From positions 164,871-228,870 of the forward strand of contig NZ_BNBC01000004.1 in assembly GCF_014654675.1 (NCBI RefSeq): a stretch of 64,000 nt of DNA. Direction: 5' to 3'. The DNA is from Streptomyces spiralis (GTDB lineage Bacteria > Actinomycetota > Actinomycetes > Streptomycetales > Streptomycetaceae). Shown here in pieces: positions 1 to 9,913 of the stretch. Numbering within the stretch: position 1 is the first letter of the stretch; each line of letters starts with the position of its first letter. The position numbers were made by a program, and so were the translations under genes. The notes beneath the pieces were generated by a model, which searched no databases, had not been told where the DNA came from, and saw nothing but the letters and a program-made list of their open reading frames with translations.

Positions 1-343
1 GGTCGACCACGCAGGCCGCGAGGTGATCGACCCCCACCTCCGCACCGACCCCGGCCGGGCCGCGCCCGCTGACGGCCAGCGCCGAGCCGGGGCGGCCCAC
101 CCGGCCGGGCCGCTCGGGGCCCAGCTCCTCCAGCAGCCCCGAGCGGATGAGCTCGTCGACGAGGGTCGACACCGCCGCACGGGTCAGACCGATGCGGGAG
201 GCGACCGCAGCCCGGGACAGCGGCCCTTCGGCGCTGACGGTGTGCATGACCCGGGCGAGGTTGCGGCGACGCATGCCCTGCTGGGTGTCGGGCAGCGCCC
301 GTCCGGGACGGGCGGGGTGCGGCTCGTGCAGCGGTGCGGTCAT
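1..343 (-). CDS. ROK-family transcriptional regulator (XylR-like), 5' part only
   Basis: The N-terminal 114 residues are present; the rest lies beyond the left edge. After a short Pro/Arg-rich leader there is a winged helix-turn-helix at about residues 24-75 (core SRAAVASRIGLTRAAVSTL), then a GRPG stretch and the start of the sugar-kinase-like ROK domain. It lies 83 bp downstream of xylB on the same strand, so it is probably co-transcribed. By family and context it should repress the divergent xylA/xylB promoters in the absence of xylose. The effector-binding half cannot be seen, so ligand specificity is inferred from neighbours. Confidence 0.85.
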   Translation of the reverse strand, partial: MTAPLHEPHPARPGRALPDTQQGMRRRNLARVMHTVSAEGPLSRAAVASRIGLTRAAVSTLVDELIRSGLLEELGPERPGRVGRPGSALAVSGRGPAGVGAEVGVDHLAACVVD

Positions 344-426
344 GCCTCCGTCGTCCTCGGTCGGTGTCCGGCGGCGGGAGCCCGCCGCCGGTCTGCCGGC
401 GGGTGCCCGCCGGTCCGGTCAGCAGG

Positions 427-1863
427 TCAGCAACCCCGCTCCAGCAGCGGGGCCGCGTCGGAGAGTACCCCGGAGATCCTGGTCAGCGTCTCCTCGTCCC
501 GCTCCACGGCCTCCAGCACCGGTCCGTCGGCGGTGTTCCAGCGGCGGGCGACCGCGGCCGGGGACTCGCCCGTCAGCAGGCCCGCCGCCTGCGCGGCAGC
601 GCCCAGGGCGACCAGTTCCTTGGCCTGCGGGACCTGCACCGGCCGTCCCGACAGCCGCCGCACCGTCTGCTGCCAGGCCGTGCCCCGGGCGCCGCCGCCG
701 ATCAGCAGCAGGGGAGTGGTCCGGTCGGCGTCCTGGTCGAGGACCAGGTCCAGCGCGCCGAGCAGGGAGTGGACGGCGCCGTCGTAGGCGGCCTGCAGCA
801 GCTGTCCGGCGGTCGTGTCGTGACGCAGGCCGTGCAGGAGCCCGGAGGCGTCGGGCAGGTTCGGGGTGCGTTCGCCGTCCAGGAAGGGCAGCAGGGTGAC
901 GGTGGTGCCGGGCTCGACGGCCTCCCGGTCCCGGCCGAGCAGGGCGGCGACACGGTCGACGGCGAGGGTGCAGTTCAGGGTGCAGGCCAGCGGCAGCCAG
1001 TCGCCGTGCGCGTCGGCGAAGCCCGCCACGGTGCCGGAGGGGTCGGCGGGGCGGTGCCGCGACACTGCGTACACCGTGCCGGAGGTGCCGAGGCTCAGCA
1101 CGGGCGTGCCGGGCCGCAGCCCGAGGCCGAGCGCGGCGGCGGCGTTGTCACCGGTGCCGGACGCGACCAGGGTGCCCTTGGAGAACGGCAGGTCGTGGAT
1201 GTCGCGCACGGTGCCCGCCACCTCGCCGGGCTGCACCACCCGGGGCAGCAGCGCCGGGTCCAGCCCGACCCGGGCGAGGATCTCCTCGTCGTAGGCCTCG
1301 GTCGTCGATGCCCACCAGCCCGTGCCCGAGGCGTCGCCCCGGTCGGTGGTGCCCTGGCCCGTCAGGCGCTCGGTGAGGTAGTCGTGCGGCAGCCGCACCG
1401 CCGACACCGACCGCGCCGCCTCCGGTTCGTGCTCGGCCAGCCAGGCCCACTTCGTCACCGTGAAGGAGGCGCCGGGCACGCTGCCCGTGCGCTCCGCCCA
1501 CGCCTTCGGGCCGCCCAGCTCGGCCACGAGCCGCCGGGCCTGCGGGGCCGAGCGCACGTCGTTCCACAGCAGCGCCGGGCGTACGGGCTCGCCCTCGGCG
1601 TCCAGGGTGACGAGGCCGTGCTGCTGGCCGGCGACCGAGACGGCGGCGGCCTCGCGCGCCGCCTCCCCGCACTGGTGCAGCGCCGCGCGCAGGGCGTCCC
1701 ACCACTGGCGCGGGTCGCTCTCGCGGCCCGCCCCCGAGGACACGGTGTGCGGCGCCTGGCCGCTCGCCACGACCCGACCGGTGGCCGCGTCGACGACGAG
1801 CACCTTGGTGGACTGGGTGGACGAGTCCACACCGACGACGAGCGGACCCTCGGCTGCTGACAT
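427..1863 (-). CDS. xylB: Xylulokinase
   Basis: A 478-residue FGGY-family kinase that phosphorylates D-xylulose to xylulose 5-phosphate for the pentose phosphate pathway. The N-terminal phosphate-1 motif GVDSSTQSTKV is at residues 10-20, the GTGDNAA segment with the likely catalytic Asp is near residue 239, and the C-terminal LIGGGARG adenosine motif is near 390. Length is normal for XylB. The ATG at 1863 has an AGGGAG ribosome site just upstream. It is divergent from xylA across 182 bp and is followed by the ROK regulator, the classic actinomycete xyl layout. Confidence 0.95.
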   Translation of the reverse strand: MSAAEGPLVVGVDSSTQSTKVLVVDAATGRVVASGQAPHTVSSGAGRESDPRQWWDALRAALHQCGEAAREAAAVSVAGQQHGLVTLDAEGEPVRPALLWNDVRSAPQARRLVAELGGPKAWAERTGSVPGASFTVTKWAWLAEHEPEAARSVSAVRLPHDYLTERLTGQGTTDRGDASGTGWWASTTEAYDEEILARVGLDPALLPRVVQPGEVAGTVRDIHDLPFSKGTLVASGTGDNAAAALGLGLRPGTPVLSLGTSGTVYAVSRHRPADPSGTVAGFADAHGDWLPLACTLNCTLAVDRVAALLGRDREAVEPGTTVTLLPFLDGERTPNLPDASGLLHGLRHDTTAGQLLQAAYDGAVHSLLGALDLVLDQDADRTTPLLLIGGGARGTAWQQTVRRLSGRPVQVPQAKELVALGAAAQAAGLLTGESPAAVARRWNTADGPVLEAVERDEETLTRISGVLSDAAPLLERGC

Positions 1864-3212
<1,349 letters not shown>

Positions 3213-3224
3213 CCCACAGGTGAG

Positions 3225-3256
3225 AGGTGTCCGGCACGCGCGCGTGCCGGACACCT
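3225..3256 (+). terminator. Perfect 16+16 bp palindrome after xylA
   Basis: The arms aggtgtccggcacgcg (3225-3240) and cgcgtgccggacacct (3241-3256) are exact reverse complements starting 12 bp after the xylA stop. The folded RNA would be a very GC-rich hairpin. There is no T tract, as is usual in Streptomyces. Confidence 0.85.
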
Positions 3257-3298
3257 GTCGGCCCCTCGGAGACGTTGTGGCGGGCGCCACGTACTTCA

Positions 3299-3347
3299 CC
3301 GCCGGCTCTTCACCGTCGGCTCTTCACCGTCGGCTCTTCACTGTCGG
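3299..3347. repeat. 14-bp tandem repeat, about 3.5 copies
   Basis: Consecutive copies of tcttcaccgtcggc, with single-base variants, run from about 3299 to 3347 in the gap between xylA and the convergent SWIM gene. No coding function is evident. The remainder of the 3257-3533 gap shows nothing else. Confidence 0.7.
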
Positions 3348-3533
3348 CCCGCGCTTCACTGCCGTCTCGCGCAGATGCGGAGCGGCCGGCCGAGTTCCCG
3401 GGCACGCCTGCCCGCCGGAGGCGCGCACGCCACCTCTGCCCGCAGAGAGCGTGCGCGGCCATCCGTGCCTGCCGGGTGACGTGCGCCGCGGGCGCACGGT
3501 CTCGAACGTCGCCGGCGCCCTCCGCGCCGCTGC

Positions 3534-4826
3534 TCAGCCGGCCTCCTCGTCCATGGCCGTGGCACCTTCCGCCGCGGCCAGTGCCGTCGCCGGGTCCGGG
3601 GCCGGGCCCCCGGCCGGCACCCAGTGGCCGTCCTCCTTCCGGTACGGCCACCAGCGGCCGTCCCGCGCCAGGCGGAGCTGGTGCCCCGTGCCGACGACGG
3701 TCCACCGGTTGCCCGCCGCCCGCAGGCAGGGCCGTTCGTCGTCCTCCCACGCCGACTCCAGGGCGGCACGCGCGCGTGCCTGAGCCTCTTCGCCGGGCGT
3801 CCACTCCTCCTCGAGCACGGACAGCCCAGCCTGCCCTCCGGCCCGCCAGGCCCGGACGGCGCGCTCGAGCTGCGCCCTGCTGCGCCCCGAGCCCTTGGCC
3901 AGCCGGTCCAGCACCGCACCGTCGCAGGGTCGGCCGTCCGGCGCACCCGCGGCGAGGCGTACGGCGTCCTGAGCAACGGTCGGCTCGCCGTCTGTGAGGG
4001 GATCCCCCGAGGGTGTCCCGAGCGCCCCGGCGAGCCGGCTGTGAGCGGCCGCGGCGGTCTGCGCGGCCAGGAACTCCAGCGCCGCCGGATCGACTCCGGG
4101 CGCGGGGGCCGCCTCGGTGACCAGGGACGGCGGGAGCCCCGGCTCCGCCGGCGGATCGGGCAGCGGAGGCAGCGGAGGCAGGACGCACGCCGCCGCATAG
4201 GCCTCAGCGGCGTCCACGCCGTCCGGCGCGGACGGCTCGTCGGCGTCCGCTGCCGTGTCGCGGGCACGCAACTCTCCGAACAGGGCGCGCTCGTCACGAC
4301 CGCGCATCAACAGCAGCACGAACGGATCCTGGTCCAGCAGCCGCGCCACCAGGTGGCAGAGGGCCGCCGTGTGCCCGCAGTGGTCCCAGGCGTCACAGTC
4401 GCACTCCGGTTCCAGATCCCCGATCCCGGGCAGCAGTTCGATCCCGGCCGCCGTGGCGTCCTCGACGAGGTGGGGCGGCAGGTCACGGTCGAGCAGTGCG
4501 GCGAGGTGACCGGACCGTTCGACGGCCACGTCCAGGAACCGGGCCCACTCGTCGTCGGACAGCCGCTCCAGCAGGACGTCCGCGCGGTGCGCCGAACCGT
4601 CCGGGTCGTGCACCACGGCCGTGATGCGGCCCGGGCGCACCGACACCGCGCCGACGGCTCCCGCACGGGCGAGCCGGCGGCCCGTCCGCACCTGCTGTGC
4701 GTCCAGCGCCGTGTCCTCCAGCGCCTTCAGCCAGGCGTGACCCCACCAGGTCCGGGCGAAGCCGCGTCCCGGCGCGGGTGGCAGCGCGGCGAACGTCCGC
4801 TCCGTGTCGATGGCGTGGTCGTTCAT
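3534..4826 (-). CDS. SWIM zinc-finger domain protein
   Basis: A protein of 430 residues. It begins with a segment typical of the helicase-partner SWIM family (FARTWWGHAWLKALE, residues about 24-38). A SWIM zinc-binding motif CDCDAWDHCGH (CxCx5CxH) follows at about residues 140-150. The C-terminal half is acidic and Ala/Pro-rich. The ATG at 4826 overlaps the stop of the upstream SNF2 helicase (4823-4826, ATGA), so the two are translationally coupled. In bacteria SWIM proteins are often found beside SNF2 ATPases and are presumed to bind nucleic acid or protein partners. The precise role is unknown. Confidence 0.88.
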   Translation of the reverse strand: MNDHAIDTERTFAALPPAPGRGFARTWWGHAWLKALEDTALDAQQVRTGRRLARAGAVGAVSVRPGRITAVVHDPDGSAHRADVLLERLSDDEWARFLDVAVERSGHLAALLDRDLPPHLVEDATAAGIELLPGIGDLEPECDCDAWDHCGHTAALCHLVARLLDQDPFVLLLMRGRDERALFGELRARDTAADADEPSAPDGVDAAEAYAAACVLPPLPPLPDPPAEPGLPPSLVTEAAPAPGVDPAALEFLAAQTAAAAHSRLAGALGTPSGDPLTDGEPTVAQDAVRLAAGAPDGRPCDGAVLDRLAKGSGRSRAQLERAVRAWRAGGQAGLSVLEEEWTPGEEAQARARAALESAWEDDERPCLRAAGNRWTVVGTGHQLRLARDGRWWPYRKEDGHWVPAGGPAPDPATALAAAEGATAMDEEAG

Positions 4827-7690
4827 CGGGTTCCTCCTCGCAGCTCCACCAGGTCGGCCAGTTCCGCGTCCGTCAGTTCGGTGAGCGCCGCCTCGCCCGC
4901 CCCCAGGACCGCCTCGGCCAGGTTCCGTTTGCGGTGCAGCAGGTCGGCGATGCGGTCCTCGATCGTGCCCTCGGCGATCAGCCGGTGCACCTGCACGGGA
5001 CGGTTCTGCCCGATGCGGTACGCGCGGTCGGTGGCCTGCGCCTCGACCGCGGGATTCCACCAGCGGTCGTAGTGCACGACGTGCTCCGCGCGCGTGAGGT
5101 TCAGCCCGGTGCCCGCGGCCTTCAGCGACAGCAGGAACACCGGCACGTCACCGTCCTGGAAGCGCCGGACCATCGCCTCCCGCTCCGTGACCGGTGTGCC
5201 GCCGTGCAGGAACTGCGTCCGCACCCCGCGTGCCGCCAGGTGCCGTTCGATCAGCCGTGCCATCTGCACGTACTGGGTGAAGACCAGGACACTCGCGCCC
5301 TCGGAGAGGATGGTGTCGAGCAGCTCGTCCAGCAGTTCGAGCTTCCCGGAGCGGCCCGCGATCCTCGGCCGCTCCTCCTTGAGGAACTGCGCCGGATGGT
5401 TGCAGATCTGCTTCAGGCCGGTCAGCAGCTTCACGATCAGGCCCCGCCGGGCCATGCCGTCCGCACCGGCGATCTCCGCGAGCGTCTCGCGCACCAGGGC
5501 CTCGTACAGGCCCGTCTGCTCCCCGGTCAGCGACACGGCCCGGTCGGTCTCGGTCTTCGGCGGCAGCTCGGGTGCGATGCCCGGGTCCGACTTGCGGCGG
5601 CGCAGCAGGAAGGGGCCGACCAGCCGGGCGAGCCGCTCGGCCGCCGCCGGGTCCCGGCCGCTCTCCACGGCCTGTGCGTGGCGGGCGCGGAAGGTGCCCA
5701 GCCGCCCCAGCAGTCCCGGCGTCGCCCAGTCCAGGATCGCCCACAGCTCGGACAGGTTGTTCTCCACGGGAGTGCCGGTGAGCGCCACGCGCGCGCGTGC
5801 GCCGATGGTGCGCAACTGCCGGGCCGTCGCCGAGTACGCGTTCTTCACGTGCTGGGCCTCGTCCGCCACGACCATGCCCCACCCGACGTCGGCGAGCCGC
5901 CCCGCGTCCAGGCGCATCGTGCCGTACGTGGTCAGGACGAACCCGTCGTCGGCCAGGTCGGCCAGATCGCGGTGTGCGCCGTGGAAGCGGCGCACCGGCG
6001 TGCCGGGCGCGAACCGCTCGATCTCCCGCTGCCAGTTGCCCATCAGCGAGGTGGGGCACACAACCAGCGTCGGTCCGGCGGTCGCCGGGTCGGTCTGCCG
6101 GTGTAGATGCAGGGCGATCAGTGTGATCGTCTTGCCGAGTCCCATGTCGTCGGCCAGGCAGCACCCCAGCCCCGACGACGTCATGTGGGCCAGCCACCCC
6201 AGACCGCGCAGCTGGTAGTCGCGCAGCCGGGCGTCGAGTGCGGCCGGCTGCTCCACGGGCTCCCGCGCCGCCGGATCCGTCAGCCGGTCCCGCAGGGCCG
6301 CCAGCCATCCCGACGGCCGGACCTCGACCCGGTGGCCGGCGACCTCGGTGGAGCCCGTCAGGGCGGCGCCCAGCGCCTCCACCGGCGTGATCTTCCTGTC
6401 CTGCCACGACCGGGCCCGGCGCACCTCGCCGGGATCGACCAGGACCCACTGGTTGCGCAGCCGCACCAGGGGCCGGTTCGCTTCCGCCAGGCGGTCCAGC
6501 TCAGCGCGCGTGAGCCGCTGGTCGCCAAGCGCGAACCAGGGATCGAAGGCGAGCAGGGCGTCCGCGGACAGGACCGACCGGGTGTCCGCCGGGGCGGCGC
6601 CGGAGCCCTCCGTGTCGTCGGGCGGCCCGATGGCCACCCCGGAGACCACCCCGCGCGCCGCCTCCGCGGGCCAGTGCACCTCCACTCCGGCCGTGGCGAG
6701 CACCCGGGCGGCCTCTCCGAGGAGCTCGGCGACCTCCTCGTCGGCGAGGTCGACGGAGTCCGGCACTGTCGCCGAGAGCAGTGGCGTCAGCGCCGGCCAG
6801 GAGCGGGCCGCGCGGCGCAGGGCGAGCAGGACGTCCGTACGTGCCCGAGGGCCGAACGCGCCGTCCGCGGCGCCGGATCCGGCCCATACCTCGGCGGCGT
6901 CGGCGACCCGCGCGGGACCGCTCACGCTGTGCACCTGCAGCACCGCGCGGAACCGCGGCTCCGCGCCGCCGTCCGGCCCGGCGTGGTCCAGTCCCGGCAC
7001 CTCGACGCGCAGGGAGATCCGCACCCCGGCGTCGTGGCCCGCGGCGACCTCGGCGGCCCACGCCCGCTGCTCCGGGACGTGCTGCGGGTCCGGTGCGGCG
7101 TAGGCCGGTCCACTCGTGACCAGGGATGCGGCGGGTGTGCGGGGCAGGGCGTCGGCGGCCGCGTCCAGGAAGGCGCGCAGCAGCCGCTCCTGGTCGGGCA
7201 GCAGCAGGCGCTCGGTGTCCTCGAGCGGGACGGCGTGCGCCTCGGGCGGCATCGAGGCGGCCAGCTCCCGGACCCGATCGATGTCCTGGCCGCGCAACGG
7301 AGCCGCGCGCCAGGCGTCGTGATCCCCGGCGGACAGTCCCGGCAGCAGCAGGCCGCGCGCCGTGAAGTGCAGGGCCAGCAGGGCCGCCGCACCCCAGAAC
7401 ACACAGGCGCGATGGCCCTGCTCGGTGACACGCGCGCGCGTGAGCACGGGCAGGGCCGCCCGCACGGGAAGCAGGACCGCGGGCACGGTCACCGGCTCGA
7501 CGCCACCGTCCAGCGGCAGGACGACCGTCAGGTCCTCCACCGGCGCGCCGGGGACGGCCGGGGGAGCGCAGCCGTCGGGACGCCAGAAGGCGACCCGGCC
7601 GGCGCGGGCCGGGTCCGCCGGCAGGAACACGGCACAGCAGCGGGCCAGTTCGGAGATCTCGGTCGGTGTTGCCAGGACAGTGCTGTGCAC
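4823..7690 (-). CDS. SNF2/Rad54-family DEAD/DEAH helicase
   Basis: A protein of 955 residues with a GTG start at 7690. The N-terminal half is a poorly conserved bacterial SNF2-associated region. The ATPase core follows: Walker A DDMGLGKT near residue 513, DEAQHVKN (Walker B/DExH) near 610, LTGTPVENN near 640. The helicase C lobe has VFTQYVQM, AGTGLNLT and the terminal HYDRWWNPAVEAQATDRAYR motif near 905. It is expected to be a double-stranded-DNA translocase that remodels nucleoprotein, rather than a strand-separating helicase. The downstream gene, overlapping by 4 bp, encodes the SWIM partner. Confidence 0.93.
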   Translation of the reverse strand: MHSTVLATPTEISELARCCAVFLPADPARAGRVAFWRPDGCAPPAVPGAPVEDLTVVLPLDGGVEPVTVPAVLLPVRAALPVLTRARVTEQGHRACVFWGAAALLALHFTARGLLLPGLSAGDHDAWRAAPLRGQDIDRVRELAASMPPEAHAVPLEDTERLLLPDQERLLRAFLDAAADALPRTPAASLVTSGPAYAAPDPQHVPEQRAWAAEVAAGHDAGVRISLRVEVPGLDHAGPDGGAEPRFRAVLQVHSVSGPARVADAAEVWAGSGAADGAFGPRARTDVLLALRRAARSWPALTPLLSATVPDSVDLADEEVAELLGEAARVLATAGVEVHWPAEAARGVVSGVAIGPPDDTEGSGAAPADTRSVLSADALLAFDPWFALGDQRLTRAELDRLAEANRPLVRLRNQWVLVDPGEVRRARSWQDRKITPVEALGAALTGSTEVAGHRVEVRPSGWLAALRDRLTDPAAREPVEQPAALDARLRDYQLRGLGWLAHMTSSGLGCCLADDMGLGKTITLIALHLHRQTDPATAGPTLVVCPTSLMGNWQREIERFAPGTPVRRFHGAHRDLADLADDGFVLTTYGTMRLDAGRLADVGWGMVVADEAQHVKNAYSATARQLRTIGARARVALTGTPVENNLSELWAILDWATPGLLGRLGTFRARHAQAVESGRDPAAAERLARLVGPFLLRRRKSDPGIAPELPPKTETDRAVSLTGEQTGLYEALVRETLAEIAGADGMARRGLIVKLLTGLKQICNHPAQFLKEERPRIAGRSGKLELLDELLDTILSEGASVLVFTQYVQMARLIERHLAARGVRTQFLHGGTPVTEREAMVRRFQDGDVPVFLLSLKAAGTGLNLTRAEHVVHYDRWWNPAVEAQATDRAYRIGQNRPVQVHRLIAEGTIEDRIADLLHRKRNLAEAVLGAGEAALTELTDAELADLVELRGGTR

Positions 7691-8028
7691 AGCGATACCG
7701 ATTCCTCAAATTTGACTACTGGGATGGAGTCGCCGAGGGTACAGCACCGCGACGGCGCACCGGGAACGCCGCAGCGGTGACGTATGCCACCGCGCCGAGC
7801 CGACGCTGCCACCGTGCGGCCCCATGGTTGCCACCGCGCGGCCCCATGGTTGCCACCGCGCGGCCCCACGGTTGCCGCCGCGCTGTCGTGGGGTGCTGCC
7901 AACCCCCCGTGACCGCGCGGGGCTGCCCCCCTAAGCACCCGGGGGCTGGCGCCATGGTCCGCACAGGCCCTCTCTTCGTACGTTTCCTCAGGTCAGGCCG
8001 TTGCCGAGAGAGAGCCGGAGACCCCACC
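7691..8028. other. Intergenic region upstream of the desaturase
   Basis: A 338-bp gap between the helicase start and the divergent desaturase. It carries the 22-bp tandem repeat listed separately and presumably both promoters. No gene with a plausible start is seen. A ribosome site (gagagagccggag) precedes the desaturase ATG. Confidence 0.6.
7808..7873. repeat. 22-bp tandem repeat, three copies plus a partial fourth
   Basis: Units at 7808-7829, 7830-7851 and 7852-7873 are near-identical copies of gccaccgcgcggccccatgg plus tt. The first and third differ by one base each, and a decayed fourth copy follows. Each unit contains a ccatgg palindrome. The array lies about 160-220 bp upstream of the desaturase start. 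Confidence 0.85.
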
Positions 8029-9084
8029 ATGCCCCAGCCCGCCGCAGCCGTCGCGGACGGTACCGAAGCAAGAACCGGTGGCCCGTCCGCCGGCAGCGAG
8101 TTCGCCCCCCTGCTGCGCGCGGTCAAGGACCAGGGCCTCCTGGGACGGCGGTACGCCTGGTACGCGCGTGTCATCGCGGTCAACGCGCTCGCCCTGGCCG
8201 GCGTGGTCACGGGCCTCGTCCTGATCGGCGACTCCTGGTGGGCGCTGCTCCTGGCGCCGCCGCTCGCCGTGCTGTTCGCCCGCACGGCATTCATCGGCCA
8301 CGACGCGGGCCACGCGCAGATCACCGGCGACAAGTCCGTCGGCCGGCTCATCGGACTGGTGCACGGCAACCTGCTGCTCGGCCTGAGCTACTCGTGGTGG
8401 AACACCAAGCACAACCGGCATCACGCCAACCCCAACCACATCGACAAGGACCCGGACGTCGCCGCGGACGTGCTGGTCTTCACCGGTGAGCAGGCCGGCG
8501 ACCGCGAGGGCTGGCGCGGCTGGCTCACCCGTAACCAGGCCTGGCTGTTCTTCCCGCTCACCCTCCTCGAAGGCGTCGCCCTCAAGGTGCACAGCTTCCA
8601 GGACCTGCGCCGGCAACCGCCCCGGGAGAGGGCGCTGGAGGGGGCACTGCTCGTGGCCCACGTCGCGGCCTACACCACCCTGCTGCTGACCGTCCTGTCC
8701 CCCGGGAAGGCGCTGGTGTTCGCCGCACTCCACCAGGCGCTGTTCGGACTGCACCTGGGCCTGTCCTTCGCGCCCAACCACAAGGGCATGGAGATGCCCG
8801 ACCCGAACGGCGAACGGTGGGGGCATCTGCGCCGCCAGGTGCTCACCTCACGCAACATCCGCGGCGGAGCCCTGACCGACTGGTTCCTCGGCGGACTCAA
8901 CTACCAGATCGAGCACCATCTGTTCCCCAGCATGCCCCGCCCGCACCTGCGGCTCGCCCAGCCCCTGGTGCGCGCCCACTGCCGGGAACTGGGCATCGCC
9001 TACGCGGAGACCGGCCTCGTCGACTCCTACCGGCAGGCACTGCGCCACCTGCACGAGGTGGGGGAGCCGCTCAGGGCACAGTAG
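8029..9084 (+). CDS. Membrane fatty-acid (acyl) desaturase
   Basis: A 351-residue integral membrane di-iron desaturase that introduces a double bond into acyl chains. The three histidine boxes are clear: HDAGH (residues about 89-93), HNRHH (about 129-133) and QIEHHLFP (about 296-303). Hydrophobic pairs lie between the first two boxes and again before the third. I chose the ATG at 8029 because it follows a purine-rich ribosome site; the open frame extends further upstream without homology. It is monocistronic, facing away from the helicase gene. Regiospecificity cannot be read from sequence. Confidence 0.92.
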   Translation: MPQPAAAVADGTEARTGGPSAGSEFAPLLRAVKDQGLLGRRYAWYARVIAVNALALAGVVTGLVLIGDSWWALLLAPPLAVLFARTAFIGHDAGHAQITGDKSVGRLIGLVHGNLLLGLSYSWWNTKHNRHHANPNHIDKDPDVAADVLVFTGEQAGDREGWRGWLTRNQAWLFFPLTLLEGVALKVHSFQDLRRQPPRERALEGALLVAHVAAYTTLLLTVLSPGKALVFAALHQALFGLHLGLSFAPNHKGMEMPDPNGERWGHLRRQVLTSRNIRGGALTDWFLGGLNYQIEHHLFPSMPRPHLRLAQPLVRAHCRELGIAYAETGLVDSYRQALRHLHEVGEPLRAQ

Positions 9085-9235
9085 ACGCACAGTGGACATG
9101 GAGCGGGCCGCGGCCCGTAGGGGTGCGGCTCAGGGATCTCTCAGGGGCGTCTCGGGGCCGCGGGTGGAACCGCGGGGGTCCCGGGGCCGTTTCCACGACA
9201 GAGAGCGGCAGCAGTGGCCGCGAAGGAGGCGACAG

Positions 9236-9418
9236 ATGTCGAAGAACGCGAAGATCGCCGCAGGGGGTGTGGCGGTCGGGCTGATCCTGCTGATCTGGCT
9301 GCCCTGGTGGGCCGCGCTCCTGATAGTCCTGGGAGTCCCGGCCGCCGCGTACCTCACGCTGGACCCCTCGCAGCGACGCCGGCTGCGCCGCGTCGCCCGC
9401 AAGGAGCTCGGCCGCTGA
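9236..9418 (+). CDS. Small membrane protein (60 aa)
   Basis: A 60-residue protein with a strong aaggagg ribosome site 7 bp before the ATG. Residues 7-42 are hydrophobic and form one long or two short membrane helices (AAGGVAVGLILLIWLPWW, then ALLIVLGVPAAAYLTL). They are followed by an Arg-rich cytoplasmic tail (RRRLRRVARK). Codon use matches the neighbours. I do not recognise a named family. Confidence 0.75.
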   Translation: MSKNAKIAAGGVAVGLILLIWLPWWAALLIVLGVPAAAYLTLDPSQRRRLRRVARKELGR

Positions 9419-9422
9419 GGCA

Positions 9423-9878
9423 TCACCGACCCGGCGTGTCCCCGTCCAGGGCACACGAGTTGGCCACATCGCCGCCCGCGAGCCTGCCCATGGTCCGGTC
9501 CGCGGGCGGCGTGGTGCCGTGCTCCACCACGCCGCCAGTGCGTCGAACGCCGACCGGTAGCAGGGCAGGAGGGGCCGCAGCCGGTCCGGACAGGTGCCGT
9601 ACCGTCCGTCGACGTGCGCGCCGCCTTGGATCGTGTAGCAGCGGTGCAGCCGGCCCCGTCCGCTCGCGTCGACCATCCGCGTCCACGTCCGAGTCCGCCG
9701 CCCTGGGCAGCAGCGCGCCCAGGTCGCCGTGCAGCGTGTTCAGTGGCCTGCCGATCGACCCGGTCGGCCCCACCCGGGCCACCGCCCGGTGGACGGCGGC
9801 GGGCCGGGAGGCGTAGTCGTACACCGCGTCGGAGGCGCACGGCGCCAGGTCCACGGACGCGAACCGCGGGGACGGCAC
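9423..9878 (-). pseudogene. Remnant of an alpha/beta-hydrolase C-terminus with two frame breaks
   Basis: Read in one frame the segment gives GRPLNTLHGDLGALLPRAADSD. The next part (GRGRLHRCYTIQGGAHVDG, RLRPLLPCYRSAFDALAAW) is only in a second frame, and the end (VEHGTTPPADRTMGRLAGGD, then VANSCAL) is back in the first. Joined, they form a normal C-terminal portion of a secreted alpha/beta hydrolase with the distal Asp and His regions. The second break fits loss of one G in a GGG run near 9530. The first fits a 1-2 bp indel near 9680. The N-terminal catalytic part is missing. Confidence 0.72.
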
Positions 9879-9913
9879 GGGGCAGGGGAGCCCGGAGCCG
9901 CCCCATCGGCGGA

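Noticed and set aside
6107..7780. A 557-codon plus-strand frame
   Set aside because: It is antisense to the SNF2 helicase and has no domain. Composition is that of a shadow frame.
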